From: Pseudoteredinibacter isoporae
Lineage (GTDB): Bacteria; Pseudomonadota; Gammaproteobacteria; Pseudomonadales; Cellvibrionaceae
Length of the DNA stretch: 64,000 nucleotides
Direction: 5' to 3'
Assembly: GCF_011602085.1 (NCBI RefSeq)
Contig: NZ_JAAONY010000002.1
Coordinates: forward strand, 1,550,001 to 1,614,000
The number at the start of each line of letters is the position of its first letter. Positions within the stretch are counted from its first letter, which is position 1. Shown here piece by piece: positions 1 to 9,736 of this stretch. The notes below the pieces were generated by a model that did no database searches, was not told where the DNA came from, and saw nothing but the letters and a program-made list of their open reading frames with translations. A program made the position numbers and the translations under genes.

Positions 1-146
1 TTGCGTCCAACAATATACGCATTGGTTCCCGGGCCGGTCATCACACTCGGGTTGGGCGCGGTTACCCGACGCAATAAGGGGCTGACTTCGCTGACAGCAC
101 CGGGCTCAATATCAATCTCAAGCAGTTTGGATTTCAGATGGGCCAT
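1..146 (-). CDS. MBL-fold metallo-hydrolase, N-terminal part only
   Basis: This is the first 48 codons of a gene that runs off the left edge of the window. The peptide begins MAHLKSKLLEID and ends with the TGPGTNAYIVG stretch. That stretch is typical of the first beta strands of LACTB2-like metallo-beta-lactamase-fold hydrolases. The metal-binding HxHxDH motif would lie outside the window, so activity cannot be judged. The gene lies directly downstream of fabV on the same strand, separated by about 110 bases, and could be co-transcribed with it. The family assignment is fairly safe; the substrate is unknown. Confidence 0.7.
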   Translation of the reverse strand, partial: MAHLKSKLLEIDIEPGAVSEVSPLLRRVTAPNPSVMTGPGTNAYIVGR

Positions 147-256
147 GTTAATCACTCAGGCTAATAATCTTTTCACCAAGCATAAAATATCCTGGCGCAC
201 AGCAAAACGGCCGGGATGGCCGGCCGTTAAGTGGTTTATGTCAACAGTGGTGCGGC

Positions 257-1444
257 TTATTTTAGCTCTACGTCCACAAGCGGGCTGACATCTTCTTCAT
301 AATCAACGCCGTCCAGGCCAAAACCAAACAGACGCAGGAAGTTTTCGTTGTAACCTTTAAAGTCTGTCAATTCAAACAGGTTTTCTTCGGTCACCTGTGG
401 CCACAGCGCTTCAATTTTCGCTTGGGTCTCGGGGCGCAGCTCCTTGTCATCAACACGGAAACGATTGCCATCATCCAGACGTGGTGACTCGTTGTACAAA
501 CACTCGGTAAACAGGCGATAGGCTTGCTCGATGCAATCTTCGTGGCTGCCTTCTTCCTTCATCACTTTCGCCATCAGGGAAATGTACAAAGGCATAATAG
601 GAATGGCTGAACTTGCCTGGGTCACTACGGCTTTCAACACAGCAACATTCGCCTGAACAGACAAACCGTTGTGTTGTTCAATAATGGCGCTGGCTGCACG
701 ATCCAGATCTTCTTTCGCCTTACCGATGGTGGCATGACCATAAATTGGCCAGGTCAGTTTTTCACCCAGGTAAGTGTAAGCAACGGTTTTTGCGCCATCG
801 GCGAGCACATCGGCATCCGCCAACGCTTGCATCCACAGTTCCCAATCTTCACCGCCCATTACTTTTACGGTGTTAGCGATTTCTTCTTCGTTCGCTGGCT
901 CCAGAGTAATATCGGAAATTTTCAGCGTATCGGTATTCAGGTTTTTGGCGGTGTAGCTTTGGCCAACAGGTTTCAGGGTGGAATTATGAGTCACACCGGT
1001 AGTCGGATCAGTACGACGCGGAGACGCGAGGCTGTACACCACCAGATCCACTTTACCGAGGTCGGCTTTGATCATGTCGATGGTTTGCGTCTTACACTCA
1101 TTGGAAAAGGCGTCGCCATTAATGGTCTCGCAGTAAACACCCGCGTCTTTTGCGGCCTGATGAAAAGCTGCGGTATTGTAATAACCGGCAGAGGCAGTTT
1201 TGCGCTCGGTCGGTGGTTTTTCAAAACAAACACCCAAGGTGTCAGCACCGGAACCAAAGGTAGCAGCGATACGAGAAGCCAGACCGTAGCCTGTAGAACA
1301 GCCAATCACGAGAACCTTTTTTGCCGCACCGTCGATGGGGCCCTGGACCTTCATGTATTCGATCTGCTGATTCACATGGGCCGCACAGCCTTTCGGATGA
1401 GCATTGGTGCAAATAAAGCCGCGAACTTTGGGTTTGATAATCAT
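257..1444 (-). CDS. fabV: FabV-type trans-2-enoyl-ACP/CoA reductase
   Basis: This enzyme reduces the enoyl-ACP double bond with NADH in the last step of each fatty-acid elongation cycle, in the cytoplasm. The 395-residue product has the FabV cofactor loop GCSTGYG near residue 50. It also has the spaced Tyr-X8-Lys catalytic pair at Y235 and K244, exactly where the family has it. FabV is larger than FabI and is known to be poorly inhibited by triclosan. The start at [10 protein letters not shown] fits the family length and has an AAAGGTGA ribosome site; the reading frame stays open 26 codons further upstream, but that extension looks non-coding. No other enoyl-ACP reductase is visible in the window. 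Confidence 0.96.
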   Translation of the reverse strand: MIIKPKVRGFICTNAHPKGCAAHVNQQIEYMKVQGPIDGAAKKVLVIGCSTGYGLASRIAATFGSGADTLGVCFEKPPTERKTASAGYYNTAAFHQAAKDAGVYCETINGDAFSNECKTQTIDMIKADLGKVDLVVYSLASPRRTDPTTGVTHNSTLKPVGQSYTAKNLNTDTLKISDITLEPANEEEIANTVKVMGGEDWELWMQALADADVLADGAKTVAYTYLGEKLTWPIYGHATIGKAKEDLDRAASAIIEQHNGLSVQANVAVLKAVVTQASSAIPIMPLYISLMAKVMKEEGSHEDCIEQAYRLFTECLYNESPRLDDGNRFRVDDKELRPETQAKIEALWPQVTEENLFELTDFKGYNENFLRLFGFGLDGVDYEEDVSPLVDVELK

Positions 1445-1672
1445 TATTTCACCTTTAACAGTACAGATTATGCACAATTGGATAAATCTCGAGGGCCACC
1501 AAGCGGATTGCATCCTCCGCAATCCTGTACAAGCCCACTGAATTGCCGCCCATTATAGAGCCAGAGGGTCGATAAAGCAGCCATTTCGGCAGATCGGCCA
1601 TTCAAGCCAGCGCAAATTTACCCGGCAACTGGCTATAATGCCCCCTTTTAGCCCCAAGGATATTCAAGCCTT

Positions 1673-2245
1673 ATGAGCAAACTGCGCTTTGCCACTTCCA
1701 GCGCCTGGACCGACGCGGTCATGCAGGATCTGGACAGCTTTTTAATTGACCATGCCGCCGCTGAGAAAAAAGCCGCAGGCATGGCCAACTCCATGCTCAG
1801 CCACTACCCGGATCGGGTCGAGCTGGTAAATGCTATGATTGACCTGAGCATCGAAGAAATGGTGCATTTCAAACAAGTCGTCAAAATCATGCACGAACGC
1901 GGCCTGACCTTGCAGGCTGACAGCAAAGACGCTTATGTTAATGAGTTTCGTAAATCGATTCGCAAAGGCAGCGAGGCCTATTTTCTGGATCGCCTATTAC
2001 TGGGCAGTGTTATCGAAGCCCGAGGCTGTGAACGTTTCGGCCTGGTTGCAGAAGCCCTGCCGGAGGGCAACCTGAAAAAATTCTATCGCAACATCGCCGC
2101 CAGTGAAGCCAAACATGACACTCTGTTTGAAGACTTGGCGTGTTTGTATTTTCCTCAGGACACCGTAATGCAAAGGCTGGACGAATTGCTGGACATTGAA
2201 GCAGAGATCGTCTCCCGGCTTCCCATTCGTTCGGCGCTGCACTGA
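1673..2245 (+). CDS. miaE: tRNA-(ms2io6A)-hydroxylase MiaE
   Basis: MiaE is a non-haem diiron monooxygenase. It hydroxylates the isopentenyl group of ms2i6A at position 37 of tRNAs that read UNN codons. The 190-residue protein is a helical bundle of the ferritin-like type. The iron ligands are visible as an early Glu in the AAAEKKAAG helix, EEMVH in the second helix, a Glu in VIEARGCERF, and EAKH in the last. The length matches short MiaE proteins of Pseudomonas type. The next gene starts 16 bases downstream, so the two probably share a transcript. Confidence 0.93.
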   Translation: MSKLRFATSSAWTDAVMQDLDSFLIDHAAAEKKAAGMANSMLSHYPDRVELVNAMIDLSIEEMVHFKQVVKIMHERGLTLQADSKDAYVNEFRKSIRKGSEAYFLDRLLLGSVIEARGCERFGLVAEALPEGNLKKFYRNIAASEAKHDTLFEDLACLYFPQDTVMQRLDELLDIEAEIVSRLPIRSALH

Positions 2246-2261
2246 GTTTCTTTCTCGTACA

Positions 2262-3536
2262 ATGAAAAAAAGTGTACGGCAATATCTGGAACGATACGCC
2301 GAAATCGAAACTCAAATATTGACCAACTGGCCTGCTGAATTTCAGCAGGCCATGCTGATTCCCGCTAAAAATGAAGATCCGCAACTGATCGAACGCATCC
2401 AGTCATTCTGCGAACGGCAGACCAATACCTTACTGTTATTGATCATCAACCAAGCTGAAGGTACCGCCCCCAGCGACACCAACACCACGCTGTGGCAAAG
2501 AGGACTAAACAGCGGCACAACAATCTGGCAGCAAGACCATCTGAAATTGATTCAGTGGCAAAATAACAGCGCACTGCTATTGATAGACCGATTCAGTTCT
2601 GGATTACAAATACCGGCCAAAGAAGGCGTGGGGCTGGCGCGAAAAATTGCTGCGGACGTATTGGCCAAACTGATTAATAAAGGCTTTATCAGCAACCCCT
2701 GGATTTACAGCAGCGATGCGGACTGCACCTGGCCAGAAAATTATTTTAAAAAACCTACGGCTTCGCATCGCAACCAACTTTCAGGTTTAGGACAGGTAAG
2801 CGATTCATCACTGAATGAAAAAATTGTTGCCGCGCACTTTGCGTTTACCCATGGCCCTGAGCAAAATGAGAGAGTCCTACAGGACGCCCAACTCAATGTT
2901 CAAGCAGCAACCGAACTTTATGAACAGAGCCTGCACTATTATCGCAACGGCCTTAGCTGGGCAGGCTCACCCTACAATTTTTATACCATAGGTTCCTGTT
3001 TAGCCTTTAGAGTCGATGCATATTGCGAAGTACGCGGCTTCCCTTGTCGCGCTGCAGGTGAAGATTTTTACCTCTTAAATAAACTCGCCAAACTCGGTCA
3101 CGTTTGTTATTTGGATTCACAGCTGATTACTATCGAATCCCGTTTGTCCCAGCGCGCGCCTTTTGGCACCGGCCCAGCCGTTACGGATATTCTCGAAAAA
3201 CAACTCGATGAAAAAAACTACCCGTCTTATCACCCCCAATGTTTTGCCGATCTAAAAACACTGATGGAAAACAGTGCTGATTTCATCATTAATCAGCAAG
3301 GCGAGGAAACCATTCGGTCTGCACTGAATGCACTGGGCGTACAAAAATTCAGGCGACATCTGGAGCTGCAGAACAGCAAGCCTGAACAGTTTAGCCGAGA
3401 ATTCCACACCTGGTTTGATGGCTTCCGAACGCTGAAATTCGTTCATTATTTGCGTGACCACTATTACCCTTCAATTCCAATGGCGCAGGGCATACAACAA
3501 TTGCAGCAATGGCAAAAAAGCGTCACCGAAAGGTAA
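2262..3536 (+). CDS. GT-A-like glycosyltransferase (family 2 type), substrate unknown
   Basis: The 424-residue product begins MKKSVRQYLERY, then AMLIPAKNED, which is the usual first strand of a GT-A nucleotide-sugar binding fold. An SSDADC segment near residue 150 supplies the DxD-like metal/UDP-binding motif. GEDFYLLNKLAKLG near residue 265 resembles the catalytic-base region of family 2 glycosyltransferases. No membrane segment is evident, so it is probably cytoplasmic. It follows miaE by 16 bases. An in-frame extension upstream overlaps miaE and was rejected in favour of the ATG at 2262. Donor and acceptor cannot be inferred; no other polysaccharide gene is nearby. Confidence 0.6.
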   Translation: MKKSVRQYLERYAEIETQILTNWPAEFQQAMLIPAKNEDPQLIERIQSFCERQTNTLLLLIINQAEGTAPSDTNTTLWQRGLNSGTTIWQQDHLKLIQWQNNSALLLIDRFSSGLQIPAKEGVGLARKIAADVLAKLINKGFISNPWIYSSDADCTWPENYFKKPTASHRNQLSGLGQVSDSSLNEKIVAAHFAFTHGPEQNERVLQDAQLNVQAATELYEQSLHYYRNGLSWAGSPYNFYTIGSCLAFRVDAYCEVRGFPCRAAGEDFYLLNKLAKLGHVCYLDSQLITIESRLSQRAPFGTGPAVTDILEKQLDEKNYPSYHPQCFADLKTLMENSADFIINQQGEETIRSALNALGVQKFRRHLELQNSKPEQFSREFHTWFDGFRTLKFVHYLRDHYYPSIPMAQGIQQLQQWQKSVTER

Positions 3537-3655
3537 ACGTCATGTCACTGTAGTCTTCGCCAGCTATGCTATATTAGTAAAAGGCGTTTACCGCCTTGAT
3601 TCGACGATAGATCAAACACAGCCCGATACCTAAAACAAATAATAAAGGCGGTAGC

Positions 3656-4276
3656 ATGAGCATTTACGATCGGTACTTACTCCCCCACCTTCTGGACCTG
3701 GCCTGCAATACCAAACCTGTACGCTATCAGCGTCGTAAAGTGGTACCCCAGGCACACGGCCGAGTGCTGGAAATTGGCATGGGCTCCGGGCTCAACCTGC
3801 CCTATTACAATGCAGATAATGTGGAGATGATCTGGGGATTGGAACCCTCGGAAGGCATGCGTGAAAAGGCGCAGAAAAACCTTGCCCACTCTCCCCTCAA
3901 TGTTGAATGGCTGGATCTGCCTGGAGAAGAAATTCCTCTGGAAGACAATAGCGCAGACTCTATTGTTTTGACGTTTACCCTGTGTACGATTCCCGGCTGG
4001 CAGCAAGCCCTGGAACAAATGCGTCGAGTGTTAAAGCCCGGTGGCGACTTACTGTTTGCCGAACACGGCCGCGCACCTGACCATAAAGTTCGGGCGCGAC
4101 AGGATCGCTATAATCCCACATGGAAAAAATTTGCCGGCGGTTGCAATATGAATCGCCCGATTGTTGAAATGATCAGCGACAGTGGCTTTCAAATTAAACA
4201 GCTGGACAGCGCCTACTTGCCATCCACACCCAAGGTTCTGGGTTTCAATTATTGGGGGCGCGCCGTTATCCGTTAG
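3656..4276 (+). CDS. Class I SAM-dependent methyltransferase
   Basis: The 206-residue protein carries the SAM-binding motif I as VLEIGMGSGLNLPYY near residues 37-51. A post-motif acidic residue lies in GLEPSEGM, and LKPGGDLLFAEHG forms the typical motif III. The C-terminal GCNMNRPIVEMI resembles the METTL7/phospholipid N-methyltransferase-like branch (UbiE/PmtA-related), so a lipid or small-molecule acceptor is possible but unproven. It has a good AAGGCGG ribosome site. Spacing of about 120 bases from the glycosyltransferase gene suggests its own promoter or a loose operon. Confidence 0.8.
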   Translation: MSIYDRYLLPHLLDLACNTKPVRYQRRKVVPQAHGRVLEIGMGSGLNLPYYNADNVEMIWGLEPSEGMREKAQKNLAHSPLNVEWLDLPGEEIPLEDNSADSIVLTFTLCTIPGWQQALEQMRRVLKPGGDLLFAEHGRAPDHKVRARQDRYNPTWKKFAGGCNMNRPIVEMISDSGFQIKQLDSAYLPSTPKVLGFNYWGRAVIR

Positions 4277-4308
4277 CGCGCACCTCCCTTTTCCCGTTCG
4301 AACAAGAA

Positions 4309-4995
4309 TCAGTAGACCAGCTGAATGGAACCCCGAACGTGGGTACTGATGGTTGATTCACCAGCTTCCATTGCGACGGGCGCAACATCAGACATGGCCA
4401 TCGATTTCATTTCAGCGCGTGCGTACGCCACGGGTGGATTGTGATGACCCTGTTGATCAATCGACATCTTTACAATACGGTAGCTTTTGGCATCCATAGC
4501 GTTTTGAACCAGCTTGGCTTTGTGCTTAAACGCGTCGAGTGCCTTTACGGTTAACTCATCCTGAACATTGTCGCGGGTTTCATCTTTGGTAGTGAAGCGC
4601 ATGGATTCCATTTTCAAACGCTCCTGCAACTTGCTCAGCAAATCACCCAACGCATCAAAGTCTGCACTTTCAATGACCACACGCTGGCTAGCGGTCCAGG
4701 AGGTAATGCGATTATTTCGGCTGTAATTCGGGTAAGTATTGTAACCACTGGTTTTGTATTTCACCGCCGAGCTGCGTTTCAACAGATCGATGGCCCAGGA
4801 CATATCACGATTCACCTGACTGGCGGCACGTTCAGACTTATCATCCTGATGAAAACTGCTCAGAGTCACCTCCATCAGATCATTGGCCAATTCCGTTTTT
4901 GCACTGGCGTTGATATTAACCACATTGTAATTCAGCTCTTCGGCCGATACGGCCGATGCCAAACATACACATAACAAGCTCAATAAAACTCTCAT
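4309..4995 (-). CDS. Secreted SIMPL-domain (DUF541) protein
   Basis: The 228-residue product starts with a Sec signal peptide (MRVLLSLLCVCLASAVSA) and continues as a single SIMPL/DUF541 domain. Family features include the ANDLMEVTLS strand, the helix with AIDLLKRSS and the YSRNNRITSW segment. SIMPL proteins form periplasmic oligomeric assemblies and have been linked to oxidative-stress tolerance; the biochemical role is unclear. The gene converges with the methyltransferase gene. It lies downstream of aceF on the same strand but behind a strong terminator, so it is probably transcribed independently. Confidence 0.8.
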   Translation of the reverse strand: MRVLLSLLCVCLASAVSAEELNYNVVNINASAKTELANDLMEVTLSSFHQDDKSERAASQVNRDMSWAIDLLKRSSAVKYKTSGYNTYPNYSRNNRITSWTASQRVVIESADFDALGDLLSKLQERLKMESMRFTTKDETRDNVQDELTVKALDAFKHKAKLVQNAMDAKSYRIVKMSIDQQGHHNPPVAYARAEMKSMAMSDVAPVAMEAGESTISTHVRGSIQLVY

Positions 4996-5095
4996 TGAAC
5001 ACTCCTTCCAAAATTAATAAATCCCATAATCCTGTCAGACCACTTAATGGCGACTGAATTCCCCAATCCTCAGAAAAGCGTAAAAACGGACCCAT

Positions 5096-5121
5096 AAAAA
5101 AACCAGGCCCAGGCCTGGTTT
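5096..5121 (-). terminator. Rho-independent terminator of aceEF
   Basis: On the minus strand an AACCAGG/CCTGGTT stem with a short GC loop is followed by a run of T residues. It lies about 30 bases past the aceF stop codon and so ends the pyruvate dehydrogenase operon. Confidence 0.8.
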
Positions 5122-5150
5122 CAAAGTGCAAAAGAGAATTCAATACAAAG

Positions 5151-6788
5151 TTACAGCAACAAGCGTCTGATATCGCTCAGGGTCGCAACTAAATGAGTAA
5201 AGAAGCGACCACAATCCGCGCCATTAATGGCACGATGATCGTAGCTTAGCGACAGAGGCAGCATTTGCCTTGGCTGGAACTCTTTACCATCCCATACCGG
5301 CTGAATAGAGGCTTTGGAAACTCCCATAATCGCCACCTGCGGAGCATTGACGATAGGCGTAAAGCCTTTACCGCCCATGGCACCCAGACTGGAGATGGTA
5401 AAGCAGGCGCCCTGCATATCCTTCGGCATCAGCTTGCCGTCGCGAGCTTTGCCAATCAGCTCATTCACTTCATCGGCAATCTGCCATAGACCTTTTTTAT
5501 CGGCATCACGTAACACCGGCACCAGCAAACCTCGCGGCGTATCGGCGGCGATACCAATATGCACATAGTCCTTGCGAACCAGATTTTCGCCGTCGCTGTG
5601 CAGAGAAACGTTAAAGCTTGGCTCGGCGCGCAAAGTGGCCGCTACCGCCTTGATTAAAAACGGCAGTGGCGTCAGCTTGCTGCCACGTTTTTCCGCTTCC
5701 GCTTTCATGCTCTTGCGGAACGCTTCGAGTTCAGTGATATCGGCATCATCAAATTGCGTCACGTGGGGAACATTCAGCCAGTTGCGGCTCATATTCTCAG
5801 CGGTGATCTTGGCAATCTTGCTCAACGGCTCGATCGTGATTGGACCGAACTGGCTGTGATCGACATCCGGAATGGCCGGGATGCCCGCACCGGATGACAA
5901 CTTGCCAGACTTCACATCTTCGATGATGGTCTTGGCGTGGTTACGCACATCCTCTTTGCTCAGGCGACCACGAGGGCCGCTGGCTTTAACTTCGGTCAGC
6001 TCCACACCCAATTGACGGGCTAACTGACGTACCGCCGGACCCGCGTAAAAGGCGGTTTCAGGACCGTCTTCGATGGTTGCTATTTTTGCTGGAGGCGGTG
6101 CAAGTTTAGCCTCACCGGAACGACTTGCTTCAGGCGCCGGGCTTGCGGCTGCCGGTGCTGCAACAGGCTCTGGACTGGCCGCACTGACGGCAGGAGCCGT
6201 TGCGATTGTTTTCATGCGGCCAATGCTTTGGCCCTTGTTAACCTTGCCACCTTCGCTCACAGAAATGGACACAATGGTGCCAGCATGCTCTGCCGGCACT
6301 TCCATGGATGCCTTGTCAGTTTCCAGCACGATCAGCGAATCGCCCTCGGCCACTTCGTCGCCGGCCGAGACACAGACTTCGATAACATCGACATCTTCAG
6401 CACCACCGAGATCGGGGACAATAATGTCCACTTCGCTCTCAACCGCAGCGTCAGCAGGTGCTTCAGGCACCGGAGCCGCGGAGGGTTCTTCCGCAACAGG
6501 CTCTGGCTCAGCAACCACTTCTTCAGCGCTACTTTCTGCTGAATCACCGGCGGCGATCTCAATATCAACTAGGGCTTCGCCCTCGTTCAACTTGGCGCCT
6601 TCGGCAATGTGCACCGCCGTCACCTTGCCCGCTTTGGTACAAGGCACTTCCATAGTGGCTTTGTCGGTTTCCAGAACAACAATGGATTGCTCCAGTTCAA
6701 GATCATCACCGACTGCAATACAGACTTCGATGACCTCAACATCATTGGCACCACCCAGGTCAGGTACAGATAAAGTTTCAATGCTCAT
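5151..6788 (-). CDS. aceF: Pyruvate dehydrogenase E2, dihydrolipoyl acetyltransferase
   Basis: E2 forms the core of the pyruvate dehydrogenase complex and passes the acetyl group from E1 to CoA. The 545-residue protein has two N-terminal lipoyl domains. Their lipoyl lysines are K43 and K159, both in ETDKA(T/S)MEVP, joined by Ala/Pro/Glu-rich linkers. A peripheral subunit-binding domain follows around residues 248-285 (AGPAVRQLARQLGVEL). The C-terminal catalytic domain carries the DHRxxxG signature with H518. The ATG at 6788 sits 7 bases after a perfect AGGAGG; an in-frame GTG two codons upstream is less likely. It follows aceE by 12 bases. No E3 (lpdA) gene is present here. Confidence 0.97.
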   Translation of the reverse strand: MSIETLSVPDLGGANDVEVIEVCIAVGDDLELEQSIVVLETDKATMEVPCTKAGKVTAVHIAEGAKLNEGEALVDIEIAAGDSAESSAEEVVAEPEPVAEEPSAAPVPEAPADAAVESEVDIIVPDLGGAEDVDVIEVCVSAGDEVAEGDSLIVLETDKASMEVPAEHAGTIVSISVSEGGKVNKGQSIGRMKTIATAPAVSAASPEPVAAPAAASPAPEASRSGEAKLAPPPAKIATIEDGPETAFYAGPAVRQLARQLGVELTEVKASGPRGRLSKEDVRNHAKTIIEDVKSGKLSSGAGIPAIPDVDHSQFGPITIEPLSKIAKITAENMSRNWLNVPHVTQFDDADITELEAFRKSMKAEAEKRGSKLTPLPFLIKAVAATLRAEPSFNVSLHSDGENLVRKDYVHIGIAADTPRGLLVPVLRDADKKGLWQIADEVNELIGKARDGKLMPKDMQGACFTISSLGAMGGKGFTPIVNAPQVAIMGVSKASIQPVWDGKEFQPRQMLPLSLSYDHRAINGADCGRFFTHLVATLSDIRRLLL

Positions 6789-6800
6789 ATCCACACCTCC

Positions 6801-9464
6801 TTAAACCAAACACGGGTCGACTTTGTTCGGGTCGATACCATATTTCTTAATGGCTTTTGTCACCAACGCGGCATCTATATCACCGCGATCAGCCAGGGAT
6901 TTCAGTGCGGCAACCGTGACAAAGTAGCGGTCTACTTCAAAGAAGTGACGCAGCTTCGCGCGAGTATCACTGCGACCAAAACCTTCAGTACCCAGAACTT
7001 TGTAATCACCCGGAATATAAGCGCGCAATTGCTCGGCATAGGTTTTCAGGTAATCTGTAGCAACGACGATAGGTCCCTGTCGATCTTTCAGTTGCTGGGT
7101 AATGAAAGGCTGCTTGGCTTCTTCTTCGGGATGCAACATGTTCCAGCGCTCCGCCGCCTGACCATCGCGGGTCAGCTCGTTGATGCTGGTTAAGCTCCAG
7201 ATATCCGCCTCTACACCAAAGTCATCCTTCAGCAGTGTGGCTGCTTCACGAACTTCGCCCAAAATCGAACCGGCACCCATTAGTTGAACACGCGGCTTCT
7301 GCTTTTTGCCCTTCGGCAATTTGCCTTCGCTCAGCAGGTAAGCACCTTTGATAATGCCTTCTTCGGCACCGGCGGGCATATCCGGGTGAGCGTAGTTTTC
7401 ATTCATGGTGGTGATGTAGTAGAAGCAGTTTTCCTTGTCGGCAAACATGCGCTTCAAACCGTCCTGAACAATCACCGCCAGCTCGTAGGAATAAGCGGGG
7501 TCGTAGCTCTTACAGTTTGGAATGGTATTGGCCAGCACATGAGAGTGGCCATCCTGATGCTGCAAACCTTCACCGTTCAAGGTAGTACGACCCGCCGTCG
7601 CACCAATCAGGAAACCGCGAGCCTGGGAATCACCCGCCGCCCAGGCCAAATCGCCAATGCGCTGGAAACCAAACATGGAATAGAAAATATAGAACGGCAC
7701 CATCGGGCAGTTGCTGTTGCTGTAGGCGGTTGCCGCTGCAATCCACGCCGACATCGCGCCCGCTTCGTTGATGCCCTCTTCCAGAATCTGGCCTTTCTTG
7801 TCTTCCTTGTAGTACATGATCTGATCGTGATCATGCGGCGTGTATTTCTGACCCGCCGAAGAGTAGATGCCCAACTGACGGAACATACCTTCCATACCAA
7901 AGGTACGAGCTTCATCCGGAACAATCGGGACAACACGCTGGCCCATATTTTTGTCTTTCACCAGAGAAGACAGGATTCGAACAAAGGCCATAGTGGTTGA
8001 GATCTGGCGCTCACCAGTGCCTTTCAACTGGGCTTTAAACGCATCCAGGCTTGGCACATCCAAACCTTCAAAGGTCGGGCGGCGGCGTGGCAGCTGACCA
8101 CCCAGTTCCTCACGGCGCTTGCGCATGTACACCATTTCTGGCGAATCTGGCGCCGGGCGATAGTAAGGAACGTGCTTTAATTCTTCATCGGAAATTGGAA
8201 TACCAAAGCGATCGCGGAAACGCTTCAAGCTGTCGATATCCAGCTTTTTAACCGAGTGAGTTTCGTTGGCCGCCTCACCGGAAGCACCCATACCGTAACC
8301 TTTTACGGTCTGCGCCAAAATCACGGTTGGCTGGCCTTTATGTTCAACCGCTTGTTTGTAGGCCGCGTAAACTTTAAACGGATCGTGACCGCCACGGTTC
8401 AGATTCATGATGTCATCGTCGGAGAGATCTTTAACCAGTTCCAGCAACTCCGGATATTTACCGAAGAAATGCTCGCGGGTATAAGCACCGCCGTTGGCCT
8501 TATAGTTTTGCAACTCACCGTCGCAAACTTCGTCCATACGTTTTTGCAGCAGGCCGCTGGTATCTTTTTCCAGCAACTGATCCCACAAGCGACCCCAAAC
8601 CACTTTAATAACGTTCCAACCGGCACCGCGGAAAACACCTTCCAGTTCCTGGATAATTTTTCCGTTACCACGAACCGGGCCATCAAGGCGCTGAAGGTTA
8701 CAGTTGATCACAAAGATCAGGTTTTCGAGTTTTTCACGACCGGCCAGGGAAATCGCGCCCAGAGATTCCGGTTCATCGGTTTCGCCATCACCCAGGAAGG
8801 CCCAGACTTTACGATTGCCACGCTTGGCCAGATCACGCGCTGACAAGTAGCGCATAATGTGCGCCTGATAAATCGCCTGAATCGGGCCCAAGCCCATGGA
8901 GACGGTAGGGAACTGCCAGTAATCCGGCATCAACCAGGGATGCGGATAGGACGACAAACCAGCACCATCAACTTCACGACGGAAGTTATCCAACTGATCT
9001 TCATTGAAGCGACCTTCCAGGTATGAACGGGCATACATACCCGGTGCCGAGTGGCCCTGGAAATAAATCAGATCACCCTCTTCCTCACCGTCACCGCCGT
9101 GGAAGAAGTAGTTAAAGCCAACATCATAAAGGGTTGCCGCAGAGGCAAAGGAAGAGATGTGCCCGCCCAAACCGTCGTCGTTATCGTTCGCACGCATCAC
9201 CATGGCCATGGCGTTCCAGCGGATCAAGGAACGGATTCGACGCTCCATAAACAAATCACCGGGCATACGCTTTTCTTTGGCCGGTGATATGGTATTGCGG
9301 TAAGGGGTAACAATTGCGTGAGGCAATTTTACGTCGTGCTCACTGGCACGCTCGGCGAGCTGTCGTAACAGAAAAGAGGCGCGCTCTTTACCGCCATGAC
9401 GAATTACTGAGTGCAAAGCATCCAGCCACTCTTTGGTTTCGAGGGCATCGATATCTTCTTGCAT
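6801..9464 (-). CDS. aceE: Pyruvate dehydrogenase E1 component, homodimeric
   Basis: E1 decarboxylates pyruvate with thiamine diphosphate and reductively acetylates the lipoyl group of AceF. The 887-residue length and sequence are those of the homodimeric enterobacterial/pseudomonad enzyme rather than the alpha-beta type. The ThDP/Mg2+ motif [10 protein letters not shown] lies near residue 230 and runs on to [11 protein letters not shown]. The FGRSDTR and [12 protein letters not shown] blocks at the C-terminus are also conserved. The gene is the first of the aceE-aceF operon. The 272 bases upstream show no clear PdhR-type operator by eye. Confidence 0.98.
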   Translation of the reverse strand: MQEDIDALETKEWLDALHSVIRHGGKERASFLLRQLAERASEHDVKLPHAIVTPYRNTISPAKEKRMPGDLFMERRIRSLIRWNAMAMVMRANDNDDGLGGHISSFASAATLYDVGFNYFFHGGDGEEEGDLIYFQGHSAPGMYARSYLEGRFNEDQLDNFRREVDGAGLSSYPHPWLMPDYWQFPTVSMGLGPIQAIYQAHIMRYLSARDLAKRGNRKVWAFLGDGETDEPESLGAISLAGREKLENLIFVINCNLQRLDGPVRGNGKIIQELEGVFRGAGWNVIKVVWGRLWDQLLEKDTSGLLQKRMDEVCDGELQNYKANGGAYTREHFFGKYPELLELVKDLSDDDIMNLNRGGHDPFKVYAAYKQAVEHKGQPTVILAQTVKGYGMGASGEAANETHSVKKLDIDSLKRFRDRFGIPISDEELKHVPYYRPAPDSPEMVYMRKRREELGGQLPRRRPTFEGLDVPSLDAFKAQLKGTGERQISTTMAFVRILSSLVKDKNMGQRVVPIVPDEARTFGMEGMFRQLGIYSSAGQKYTPHDHDQIMYYKEDKKGQILEEGINEAGAMSAWIAAATAYSNSNCPMVPFYIFYSMFGFQRIGDLAWAAGDSQARGFLIGATAGRTTLNGEGLQHQDGHSHVLANTIPNCKSYDPAYSYELAVIVQDGLKRMFADKENCFYYITTMNENYAHPDMPAGAEEGIIKGAYLLSEGKLPKGKKQKPRVQLMGAGSILGEVREAATLLKDDFGVEADIWSLTSINELTRDGQAAERWNMLHPEEEAKQPFITQQLKDRQGPIVVATDYLKTYAEQLRAYIPGDYKVLGTEGFGRSDTRAKLRHFFEVDRYFVTVAALKSLADRGDIDAALVTKAIKKYGIDPNKVDPCLV

Positions 9465-9669
9465 CTATGTCTCCCTTGGCCTTTTGGGCAAATATATGTC
9501 GAGGTGAACAGAGTATAGGCAAAAAATCGTTCGCTGCTTGACGAAATTTGCAGCGAACAGCCTAAAAAATGGCACACAAAGCTGGTATTCTGTGCGCAAC
9601 ACTAATTTAATGTAGCAATACTACAAAAATAAGGCGGAAATTTAAAGATTGATCGTTGATCTGGCCAGA

Positions 9670-9713
9670 AAAAAGCCGAAAAACCGGAGGTTTTGGCCAA
9701 GACGACCAAAACC
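9670..9713 (-). terminator. Intrinsic terminator of the PerM-like gene
   Basis: On the minus strand an 8-bp perfect stem GGTTTTGG/CCAAAACC is followed by two T-rich tracts. It lies just after the stop of the AI-2E-family transporter gene and insulates it from aceE. Confidence 0.75.
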
Positions 9714-9736
9714 CCTGTGTAAATAAACTACAAAGA

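Noticed and set aside
671-1558. 295-codon plus-strand frame
   Set aside because: Antisense to fabV, without ribosome site or recognisable motif.
7284-8000. 238-codon plus-strand frame
   Set aside because: Antisense to aceE; composition follows the codon bias of the real gene.
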